In this document: positions 24,413 to 31,713 of the stretch, piece after piece
Layout: each line of letters begins with the position of its first letter
Position numbering within the stretch: the first letter of the stretch is position 1
Origin: a bacterium
Lineage (GTDB): Bacteria > Bacillota > Clostridia > Lachnospirales > Lachnospiraceae
DNA length: 39,308 nucleotides
Assembly: GCA_023667365.1 (NCBI GenBank)
Contig: JAMPAG010000022.1
Span: 1 to 39,308, forward strand
Direction: 5' to 3'
Translations under genes and position numbers: made by a program
Notes under the pieces: model-generated
The model's input: only the letters and a program-made list of their open reading frames with translations
Told to the model about the DNA's origin: nothing
Database searches by the model: none

Positions 24413-25189
24413 TCAGTTGTTCGTGAAGTTCTTCTCTTTTCTCTTCTCCAAAAATGCGGTCATGCCCTCAACCTGATCATGGGTCTCAAAGCAGTCCCCG
24501 AACAGTTTCTCCTCGATCACGATCGCCTCGTCCATGGATACGTCCAATCCGTCGTTGATCGCCTTCTTGCAGTTGCGGACCGCAATCGGTGCGTTTTTCG
24601 CGATGCCTGCCGCCATCTTCTCCGCCTGCGCCATTAGTTCCTCCTGCGGGTAAACGGCGTTGACAAGTCCGATCCTGTATGCCTCGTCCGCTTTGATATT
24701 TCTCGCCGTATAAATGAGCTGCTTCGCCATGCCTGCGCCGACCAGTCTTGCCAGTCTCTGCGTTCCGCCAAAGCCCGGCGTGATGCCAAGACCTACTTCC
24801 GGCTGTCCGAATACCGCGTTATCCGAGCAGATCCGAATATCGCAGCTCATGGAGAGCTCGCAGCCGCCGCCTAATGCAAAGCCGTTTACCGCCGCGATCA
24901 CCGGGATCGGCAGCGTCTCTAACTTGCGGAATACGTCGTTTCCTTTTTTGCCGAACGCCTCGCCCTCCGCTTTCGTCAGTGCGCTCATCTCGCCGATGTC
25001 CGCGCCCGCGACAAAGGATTTCTCGCCTGCGCCGGTCAGCACGAGACATCTGACGGCGGCAAGATCCACGCCGTCGATCACTGCGTTCAGTTCATCAAGC
25101 ACCGCGGAGTTTAACGCGTTGAGCGCTTCCGGACGGTTGATCGTGATAATGCCGATTGCTTCTTTTTGTTCATATAATACAAATGCCAT
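24413..25189 (-). CDS. crt: 3-hydroxybutyryl-CoA dehydratase (crotonase)
   Basis: Dehydrates 3-hydroxybutyryl-CoA to crotonyl-CoA. The 258-residue enoyl-CoA hydratase-family protein has both catalytic glutamates, Glu111 in GGGCELSMSCD and Glu131 in GQPEVGLGITPG, and the oxyanion-hole loop FVAGADIGEM near residue 59. The ATG at 25189 is preceded by AAAGGA; the longer frame to 25231 lacks support. It lies second in the operon after thl. Confidence 0.95.
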   Translation of the reverse strand: MAFVLYEQKEAIGIITINRPEALNALNSAVLDELNAVIDGVDLAAVRCLVLTGAGEKSFVAGADIGEMSALTKAEGEAFGKKGNDVFRKLETLPIPVIAAVNGFALGGGCELSMSCDIRICSDNAVFGQPEVGLGITPGFGGTQRLARLVGAGMAKQLIYTARNIKADEAYRIGLVNAVYPQEELMAQAEKMAAGIAKNAPIAVRNCKKAINDGLDVSMDEAIVIEEKLFGDCFETHDQVEGMTAFLEKRKEKNFTNN

Positions 25190-25285
25190 GGTCGTATGTT
25201 CCTTTCTTTTGAATAGTCGTTCTATACGCACAGTTAGGAGAACACCCTTGGGGTATTCTCCTAATCGTTTTTTGATTCAAATGGC

Positions 25286-26467
25286 TTAGTCGCGCTCTAC
25301 GATGGTCGCGCAGCCCATGCCGCCGCCGATGCAGAGTGTCGCAAGACCTTTCTTGGCGTCTCTCTTTACCATTTCATGAAGCAGCGTAACAAGAATCCGG
25401 CAGCCGGATGCGCCGACAGGATGTCCGAGTGCAATCGCGCCGCCATTGACATTGAGCACGTCGTTGCTGAATCCTAAGTCTCTCTGTACCGCAAGGGACT
25501 GTGCCGCAAACGCTTCGTTCGCCTCGATCAGATCAAAGTCGTCAATCTTCATGCCGGCTTTCTCCATTGCCTTCTTCGTCGCCGGTACGGGACCAACGCC
25601 CATGATGGAAGGATCCACGCCGCCGAGCGCGCCCGCAACGAACGTTGCCATCGGCTTAACGCCCAGCTCCTTTGCCTTTTCCTCACTCATCACAACGATT
25701 GCAGCCGCGCCGTCGTTAATGCCGGATGCGTTTGCCGCCGTTACAATGCCGTCCGGCTTAAATGCGCCGCGCAGCTTCGCAATGCTCTCTTTGGTAACGC
25801 CCGCGCGCGGTCCTTCGTCGGTGTCCACGATCACGGTCTCTTTTTTCTTCTTTACCTCAACAGGAACGATCTCATCCTTGAATTTGCCTTCCGCCATTGC
25901 CTTCTCGCATTTCTGCTGGGACCATGCTGCAAACTCGTCCAACTGCTCGCGGGTCAGTCCGTACTGCTCCGCCACATTCTCCGCCGTGATACCCATATGG
26001 TAATCATTGAACGCATCCCACAGCGCATCGTTTACCATGGTGTCCACCAGTTTGCCGTTGTTCATTCTGTAGCCGTAGCGTCCCTGCATCACTGCGTAAG
26101 GAGCCATGGACATATTCTCCATACCGCCTGCAACCACAATATCGGCGTCGCCCGCCGTAATCATCTGTGCTGCCATATTCACACAGTTCAATCCGGAACC
26201 GCACACAACGTTGACGGTAACCGCGGGCGTCGTCACCGGCAGCCCTGCCTTGATGGATGCCTGACGCGCAACGTTCTGTCCGAGTCCCGCCTGAATCACG
26301 CAGCCCATATAGACATGATCGACAGCATCCGCGGGAACTCCCGCTCTGCTTAAGGCTTCCTTAATCACGATAGAGCCGAGAACCGATGCCGGCGTTGTGC
26401 TGAGCGCGCCGCCCATCGTGCCGATCGCCGTACGGCAGGCACCTGCCAAAACAATTTTCTTTGCCAT
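25286..26467 (-). CDS. thlA: Acetyl-CoA C-acetyltransferase (thiolase)
   Basis: Condenses two acetyl-CoA to acetoacetyl-CoA, the entry step of butyrate synthesis. The 393-residue protein carries the nucleophile Cys89 ([11 protein letters not shown]), His349 in [15 protein letters not shown] and Cys379 in LCIGGGMG, the full thiolase catalytic set. It is the first gene of the operon, with GGAGGG before the ATG at 26467 and a good promoter at 26551-26579. The biosynthetic length and operon context favour thlA over a degradative thiolase. Confidence 0.96.
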   Translation of the reverse strand: MAKKIVLAGACRTAIGTMGGALSTTPASVLGSIVIKEALSRAGVPADAVDHVYMGCVIQAGLGQNVARQASIKAGLPVTTPAVTVNVVCGSGLNCVNMAAQMITAGDADIVVAGGMENMSMAPYAVMQGRYGYRMNNGKLVDTMVNDALWDAFNDYHMGITAENVAEQYGLTREQLDEFAAWSQQKCEKAMAEGKFKDEIVPVEVKKKKETVIVDTDEGPRAGVTKESIAKLRGAFKPDGIVTAANASGINDGAAAIVVMSEEKAKELGVKPMATFVAGALGGVDPSIMGVGPVPATKKAMEKAGMKIDDFDLIEANEAFAAQSLAVQRDLGFSNDVLNVNGGAIALGHPVGASGCRILVTLLHEMVKRDAKKGLATLCIGGGMGCATIVERD

Positions 26468-26550
26468 TGCTAATCCCTCCTGATTTGATTTAAGACCCGT
26501 TTCGGGGCATGCCAATGATTGTTATTTTTTTATCATTGTGCTCTGCTGAT

Positions 26551-26579
26551 ATTCTAACATAGAGACCCAAGTTTTGCAA
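26551..26579 (-). promoter_or_regulatory. Promoter of the butyryl-CoA operon
   Basis: TTGCAA (26574-26579) and TAGAAT (26551-26556) on the minus strand are 17 bases apart. Transcription would begin about 75 bases before thlA. The TTGCAA overlaps the tail region of the PepSY gene's 3' flank. Confidence 0.65.
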
Positions 26580-26602
26580 TGAAAAGTGCGGGATAGCCGG
26601 TG

Positions 26603-27658
26603 TTATTTTTCCGTTTCCTTTTCAAAACTGAGAATCTCTCCCGTGGCAGCGTTGACGTCACAGGAATATTCCGTCCGTCCCACGTACCATTGCACCTCAT
26701 ATTCGGCTCTGCCGTCGTCATAATCATATTCCACTTCCAGATACTGCGCCTCCGTCTCGGCAACGCCCGCGTATTCCAGCGCGATCCGTTTCGCGTCGTC
26801 CGCGCTGATCTGAGCGCCTGACGCGGCATTGTTCCCTCCGTGATGCGCATCATGATGCGCATATTCCGCATCGCAGTCGTACGCCAGCACCGCGCCGCTC
26901 ACCGCGTCGATCTCATAATCATACTCGGTCGTATTATCATGAAATTCCACGTCATAGATCCAGCGCCCGTCGTCCCATTCCAAATGCGCATGCAGAAAGC
27001 GCACCCCGTCCGCGTTCAATCCGGCATGATAAAGCGCCGCCTGTTTTGCCGCCTCTGCGCCGATATACTGCGCCGCCCCGGACTGCACATTTCCTAACGG
27101 CACGCTCTGCTGCGTGCCGGCGGACGTTCCTCCGGACTGGGTGTCTGACGATTCACCGCCCGGCTGCGCGCCCGACAACGCTCCGCCCGGCTGGGTGTCC
27201 GACGCGCCCCCTTGCTGCGTATCCGCAGACGTCCCGCCTGACTGCGTATCCGCCCCCGGCTGCACCCCCGCCTGCATGTCCGCATCCGGCACGCCTGTCT
27301 GCATTTCGGGCGGCAGAATCTCATCGGGTACCGCTGCGATATTGTAATCGCCGATCTCAAAGTTCACGGAAAGGATTTCTCCCGTCCGTGCATTGACCTC
27401 ATAATCATATTCCGCCGTCTCGCAGAGAAATTCAACCTCATATTCCGCAGCGCCGTCATCCGTGTCCAGATGGATCCGCACAAACCGGACCTGCTCTTCC
27501 GAATACCCCGCGTTTTCAAGGACTACTGCCTTCACTTCTTCCATCGTGAGATAGTTTCTGCTTCCGTTCCCTGTCTGATCTGTCTTTGACGCACAGCCGG
27601 ATAAGACTGCCAAAACAGCGCACATGACAATTCCTTTTATATAGTTATTTTGACGCAT
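26603..27658 (-). CDS. Lipoprotein with three PepSY domains
   Basis: A 351-residue surface lipoprotein of unknown function. The signal peptide ends in the lipobox LSGC with Cys22 as lipid anchor. Three PepSY domains follow at about residues 36-100, 205-275 and 285-351; each has an alpha helix with an AG(Y/L/V) motif and the strand pattern EYEVEF...YDYEVNA.TGEIL. PepSY domains are often peptidase-inhibitor or sensor-like modules. Between the first two lies a linker of about 100 residues rich in Gly, Ser, Gln, Thr and Asp, made of imperfect short repeats (DTQSGGTSA-like). GGAGG with nine-base spacing supports the ATG at 27658 over 27709. No operon partner is evident. Confidence 0.88.
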   Translation of the reverse strand: MRQNNYIKGIVMCAVLAVLSGCASKTDQTGNGSRNYLTMEEVKAVVLENAGYSEEQVRFVRIHLDTDDGAAEYEVEFLCETAEYDYEVNARTGEILSVNFEIGDYNIAAVPDEILPPEMQTGVPDADMQAGVQPGADTQSGGTSADTQQGGASDTQPGGALSGAQPGGESSDTQSGGTSAGTQQSVPLGNVQSGAAQYIGAEAAKQAALYHAGLNADGVRFLHAHLEWDDGRWIYDVEFHDNTTEYDYEIDAVSGAVLAYDCDAEYAHHDAHHGGNNAASGAQISADDAKRIALEYAGVAETEAQYLEVEYDYDDGRAEYEVQWYVGRTEYSCDVNAATGEILSFEKETEK

Positions 27659-27852
27659 AGGCTGCAACCTCCATGATTCTTTACTCCCTTTTCGGAAAAG
27701 TGTTCCCACTGCTATTTACCAAAATTTCCATTAAGTAATCATGCATTTCTTGTATTATAGCATAATTTCCTGTTCCACCACCACTGAAACGTCTCTGTTC
27801 TTTCTCTTTCATCAGCTGACCGCATAGCCGACTAACACCAATCCCAAAAGAA

Positions 27853-28922
27853 TTACTGCTCAACTGTATCCTTGATGATCCAGTAACCTTTTCTTGGCGA
27901 ACCCATCCGAACAATTCTTCCCGTCTCGCGTAACTTACGCATGATCCGGCTGATCTTTCTGGTGCTGAACCCTGTATGTTCGCTCATTTCTTTGGCAGTA
28001 ATATCCGGTTTTTTTGCCAGTAAAACCAAAAGTTCCTTTTCTCCGCCATCACCGCTGTTATTATCGCCATTATTATCGCCACAGGCAATGTTTTCTTCCG
28101 TCCCCAACGAAGCGAACGGAAAGATCACTTTTATAAAATGCTCTGCTATCTCGAAAATGCTCTGATCATAATACTGCAAGATACGACTCATTCCGGAACC
28201 AAGCTGTTCTACCAGCCCTACATCCTTAAAAACCCTCATCAATTCCCTGTTCCGCGGCATACTGCTGCAACTGAAAAAATCTCTTTTACTCTGTCCCGGA
28301 ATCAAACCTCCGTAAGAGGTCAATTCCATTCTATCACTAAAAATTTCAAAAACTGGCGGGATTTCTCTCGTAAAATCATTATGCACTACAGCATTGATCA
28401 ATGCTTCCCTCAAAGGAACCGGTTCTACCAAATTCTTCTCTATTCTCTTCGTACTGGTTACCTTCGCTTTTGTAATATTTTCTATCTTCATTTTTTCCAG
28501 AACATGATTTGTCGCCTTGATCAGCGAACAATATCCATATTCCTCATTTTCAATCAAATCTACTTTATCTGTTCCCGCATACTTAGCAACCTTAATAGAC
28601 ACTCCGTTTTCATCTGCCAGCAAGTAGGCAATATAGTTGTATTTTCCATCTAATGTCAGCAATTCAAGACTATTCGCAAACTTTGCATTTAGTTCAAGTC
28701 CCCGCTCCTGGTAATATATTTTTAGCTGCGCAAAAGTAAGATCCTGTCTGCGATCTTCAACTGCATGGAATCCATATTCTGGATTTCAACAGGATTTCCT
28801 TTATCATCAACGCCTATATAGAGAACGCCTCCCTCACGGTTGTTTAGAAAAGCCACGATTTCCTTTTCCATTTTATCGTTCAACATTACTTTTAATTCTA
28901 TCCGATTACTCTCCCGAAGCAT
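27853..28922 (-). pseudogene. Broken AlbA_2 / divergent-ATPase regulator gene
   Basis: The 5' part (28722-28922) encodes the start of an AlbA_2 DNA-binding domain (ESNRIELKVMLNDKMEKEIVAFLNN, in two parts ESNRIELKVMLNDK and EKEIVAFLNN; then GGVLYIGVDDKGNP) and then stops. The 3' part (27853-28662) encodes the rest: LDGKYNYIAYLLADENG, the ATPase-like region ALINAVVHNDFTREIPP and a C-terminal winged helix (EMSEHTGFSTRKISRIMRKL). Between them the frame shifts: ADRI joins directly to QDLTFAQLKIYY in another frame, around 28740-28750. About 90 residues normally present between these points are missing. An intact homologue would be near 480 residues. The break is best explained by a deletion. Confidence 0.75.
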
Positions 28923-29055
28923 CCGAACACCCCCTGCATCACAAAATACTGCTGTCCATTATTATACCAAATACCCTTCCTCCATTCTATAAGAATTTTC
29001 ATTTATCAGTCGGATTATCACGTCTTGGAATTTTTCATTTTTAGTCTCTCTGCCC

Positions 29056-30330
29056 CTATTCCACAGGATGCTCCTCCACATACGTCTCCGCCGCCGGATC
29101 GTTCATGGGAACGCTGCGGACCCACTCCCTGGTATCGCCGACTTTTTCCACGGCGCTCCGATAACCGGATAAAAAGTTCGTCAGTGCGTAACAGTCCACC
29201 CAGATCTCATTGTTTCCGTCCTTCTGTGACTCGTCAAAAATAAGCTGCAAGCCCCAATGCAGATGCACCGTCTCGATATTGTTCACATTCTCCGTCGTAC
29301 TGTAGCCCGTGTGTCCCATATAACCGATCACATCTCCCGCCGTCACGACGCTTCCCTCCGCAAGCCCCTCCGCGTAGGGATAATTCTGCCGCAGATGCGC
29401 GTAATAGTAATAACGTCTTCCGTCAAAGCTGCGGATGCCGATGCGCCAGCCGCCGTAGCGGTTCCATCCGAGCGCCTCCACATAGCCGGACTCGACCGCA
29501 ACGATCGGCGTGCCGATCACACCGAGCATGTCATGCCCCAAATGCGGGCGCCGGTAACCATAGCTCCGCGACGCGCCGAAATCGTCATAATCGCTGTACG
29601 CAAACCCTTTTGCGATCGGGGAAAACACCTTGACGCCGTAAACGCGTTCCATGACCGCGCTCCCGTCCTCCGCCTGCCGCCCGATCTCGTATTCCCCGAC
29701 ATAACCGCCCAGCACCGCGGAATACGCCTCATAATAATAGTCAAAATAAGAAAGCTCATTCGAGAGCTTTTCCACCATCGTTTCATTATTTTTTATCCGC
29801 TCGGCAAGATCTCGGATGTAACCTGACGATTTTGCGGAAAACGTTCCGCCGCCGCGGCAGCCCGCATACGCAAGCAGCACGATCCAGTCAATATGACAAT
29901 TGCTTCCGTAGGTATCAAGATCATACTGCAGGGCGCAGCGCATGGCGTCCGCCGTGACATTGAAGTCCACCCATGTAATATAATCCTTTTTTCCGCCTGC
30001 CGTTTCCTCTGCTTCTCCGTACCATCCGGCATCCGTCGAAAGCGCCCCGCTTATCGCTCCGTCTGCCTCTTCATACCAATATCCGTCCGCCGAAAGCGTC
30101 TCGCTTACCGTCCGTCCTGCTTCCCCATTCTGATACGCGTCCGCAGGATCTGCCGCTTCCCCGGCGTCCCATGTATTCTCATACCGGTATCCGTCCGTTT
30201 CCGCTCCTGCCGTTTTGTCTTTTGTATGAGCGCCAAAAAGAATCACCGCGCATATGCCCGCCGCCTCCGCAGCGATCCCGATGCGTATCAGCCGCCTGCG
30301 CCGCCCCGTTTTTCCACACTTCTTTTCCAT
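29056..30330 (-). CDS. M23-family metallopeptidase, membrane-anchored
   Basis: A cell-wall endopeptidase of 424 residues. A basic N-terminus and one membrane segment (about 16-35) anchor it with the enzyme outside. An acidic, repeat-like stalk follows (about 45-115, with recurring DGYWYEEADG-like units), then a conserved helical region and the LytM/M23 fold at about 260-370. The zinc ligands are present: His263 and Asp267 in HLGHD, and His358 in VHLHWG. An ATG at 30342 is also possible, but the shared leader argues for 30330. The fold is like those of sporulation and wall-remodelling peptidases; the specific role is unknown. Confidence 0.85.
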   Translation of the reverse strand: MEKKCGKTGRRRRLIRIGIAAEAAGICAVILFGAHTKDKTAGAETDGYRYENTWDAGEAADPADAYQNGEAGRTVSETLSADGYWYEEADGAISGALSTDAGWYGEAEETAGGKKDYITWVDFNVTADAMRCALQYDLDTYGSNCHIDWIVLLAYAGCRGGGTFSAKSSGYIRDLAERIKNNETMVEKLSNELSYFDYYYEAYSAVLGGYVGEYEIGRQAEDGSAVMERVYGVKVFSPIAKGFAYSDYDDFGASRSYGYRRPHLGHDMLGVIGTPIVAVESGYVEALGWNRYGGWRIGIRSFDGRRYYYYAHLRQNYPYAEGLAEGSVVTAGDVIGYMGHTGYSTTENVNNIETVHLHWGLQLIFDESQKDGNNEIWVDCYALTNFLSGYRSAVEKVGDTREWVRSVPMNDPAAETYVEEHPVE

Positions 30331-30342
30331 AGAAATAACCAT

Positions 30343-30511
30343 GCCCTTCCTCTGCGGGTTTCATGCGGATCATGTCCGTTATGTGCAGCCTTGCCGATAA
30401 GAATCAGCAGAACCGCACCGTATGTTTCATGCGGACCATACCGCATATGCAGGAACAGATCACGCCATTCCGTCCCCGAAAAAACACCGCAAAGCGTCTC
30501 TCTCTATTTTA
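30343..30511 (-). promoter_or_regulatory. 5' leader of the M23 gene with direct repeats
   Basis: A TAAAAT at 30506-30511 could be the -10, with no clear -35. The leader holds a 16-base direct repeat, GTTTCATGCGGAYCAT on the plus strand, at 30358-30373 and 30424-30439. A hairpin ATGCGG/CCGCAT lies at 30429-30446. It ends in GGGCATGGTTATTTCTATG, matching the sensor kinase leader, and begins with ACGCTTTGCGGTG, similar to ACGCGCTGCGGTG there. The 395-base gap to hpf holds nothing else but terminators. Confidence 0.5.
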
Positions 30512-30616
30512 TTACGAACGGAAAAACAGTATGAAAAAAACGGATTAAGATATGCTTAACGCATAAAAAGAGCCCATAAGCAGACGTGAAATACTTTGCT
30601 CCTCTGCTTATCGCGC

Positions 30617-30651
30617 AAAAGAGGGCATGTCCGCTCCGGACATGCCCTCTT
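30617..30651 (-). terminator. Intrinsic terminator of hpf
   Basis: A 15-base perfect stem (30619-30633 with 30637-30651) around CTC, followed on the minus strand by TTTT. It lies about 87 bases beyond the hpf stop. A second inverted pair, ATAAGCAG (30576-30583) and CTGCTTAT (30604-30611), is adjacent. Confidence 0.8.
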
Positions 30652-30737
30652 CTCATTCATCCTCTTATGTTCTTCTTTCCTACCTCAGCGTCTTCTTTCT
30701 GTACTTCATCCGGCTTTGGTATCTCTCACGTACCGGC

Positions 30738-31265
30738 TTAAAGCTCCGGCTCGATCAGTCCGTAGGTATTGCCCTTTCTCTTATACACCACGCACACCTG
30801 ATCGGTCTCCGCATTACAGAACACAAAGAAGCTGTGTCCCAACAGTTCCATCTGGATGCAGGCATCCTCAGGATACATCGGCTTAATGTCGAACTTCTTG
30901 CTCCGGATGATCTTGATCTCCTCTTCCTCCGGAAACTCTCTGTCGATATAATCCTTCTTAAAATAATTCGCCGACTGCTGCTGTTCTACCAGCTTCGTCT
31001 TATATTTCTTTAACTGCCTCTCGATAATTTCCTCTACTAAGTCAATGGAAACATACATATCATTGCTGACCTGCTCGGAACGGATGATATTTCCCTTAAC
31101 GGGAATCGTAACCTCGATTTTCTGCCTCTCCTTTTCTACGCTCAGGGTTACATGCACCTCAGTCTCTGTCGTAAAGTATTTCTCAAGCTTGCCGATCTTG
31201 TCCTCTACCGCAGATCTGAGCCCTTCTGTCACTTCGATGTTCTTGCCTAAAATAATAAACTTCAT
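30738..31265 (-). CDS. hpf: Long-form ribosome hibernation promoting factor
   Basis: Binds the 30S subunit and drives dimerisation of 70S ribosomes into inactive 100S particles in stationary phase or stress. The 175-residue protein is the long form: an N-terminal S30AE domain (about 1-100; KFIILGKNIEVTEGLR, ISVEK-like strands) and a C-terminal dimerisation domain (about 120-175; VRSKKFDIKPM-like segment, LLGHSFFVFCNAETDQVCVVYKR as two parts LLGHSFFVFCNAE and TDQVCVVYKR). An AAAGGG site precedes the ATG. In many Firmicutes secA follows hpf; here M23 follows instead. It has its own promoter and terminator, so it is monocistronic. Confidence 0.95.
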   Translation of the reverse strand: MKFIILGKNIEVTEGLRSAVEDKIGKLEKYFTTETEVHVTLSVEKERQKIEVTIPVKGNIIRSEQVSNDMYVSIDLVEEIIERQLKKYKTKLVEQQQSANYFKKDYIDREFPEEEEIKIIRSKKFDIKPMYPEDACIQMELLGHSFFVFCNAETDQVCVVYKRKGNTYGLIEPEL

Positions 31266-31299
31266 AGCATCATCCCTTTCGTTCTTATATTGTGTAATG

Positions 31300-31329
31300 A
31301 TTATATCACAAATCCCCTCTTTTTTGCAA
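31300..31329 (-). promoter_or_regulatory. Promoter of hpf
   Basis: TTGCAA (31324-31329) and a perfect TATAAT (31300-31305) on the minus strand have an 18-base spacer. Transcription would start about 28 bases before the ATG, so the DnaA-box-like cluster at 31482-31552 lies well upstream of the start. Confidence 0.65.
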
Positions 31330-31481
31330 CATTATATGGAATTGTCGGAAACTTTTTGACATTAAGAAAGTCAAGCGGTTTTGGCGTTTTTTTCGCTGAT
31401 TTGACATTTTTATGATTTCTACACAAAACATTCGTTCCTTATGGTTTCCATAAAAGCGGTTCCCTTTCCATCCGCATTTTC

Positions 31482-31552
31482 CGTGGATAATGTGGATAAC
31501 TCCGTGTATAAATAAAGACTCCGCATAAAACCGCGCTTTTTCATGTGGATAA
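31482..31552. promoter_or_regulatory. Cluster of DnaA-box-like sites upstream of hpf
   Basis: TGTGGATAA (the DnaA-box consensus TTATCCACA on the other strand) occurs at 31491-31499 and 31544-31552; CGTGGATAA at 31482-31490 differs by one base and CGTGTATAA at 31503-31511 by two. All have the same orientation, and the surroundings are AT-rich. This could be a DnaA-regulated or DnaA-titrating site. The 31266-31713 gap also contains the hpf promoter, a hairpin and a palindrome, but no gene. Confidence 0.5.
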
Positions 31553-31581
31553 CTTCGTTTCAAAAAAAAGATTATTTTTTC

Positions 31582-31601
31582 AAAAAAGCGCTTGCTTTTT
31601 T
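31582..31601. terminator. Possible terminator after the ABC permease
   Basis: AAAAAAGC (31582-31589) and GCTTTTTT (31594-31601) form an eight-base stem around GCTT with T-runs on both sides. It lies about 110 bases beyond the permease stop on the minus strand. The stem is AT-rich and the call is weak. Confidence 0.35.
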
Positions 31602-31633
31602 TCCTTTTGTGTAAATTTCCTAAAACGAATTTT

Positions 31634-31647
31634 TGACACATGTGTCA
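31634..31647. promoter_or_regulatory. Perfect 14-base palindrome
   Basis: TGACACATGTGTCA is a perfect palindrome without spacer, in the gap between the ABC permease stop and hpf. It resembles a dimeric regulator site. It overlaps a TTGACA on the plus strand, but no plus-strand gene follows, so its target is unclear. Confidence 0.45.
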
Positions 31648-31713
31648 TATGCAAAGAAACGACGGTCTGTGCAGGATAACATCCTTCCTCATTGCGCCGT
31701 CCCAAACCGCTTT

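Noticed and set aside
31482..31552. Chromosomal origin of replication
   Set aside because: DnaA-box-like sites are present, but dnaA, dnaN, rpmH and gyr genes are absent nearby and there is no large box array.
31634..31660. Plus-strand promoter at the TTGACA in the palindrome
   Set aside because: No -10 at proper spacing and no plus-strand gene follows.
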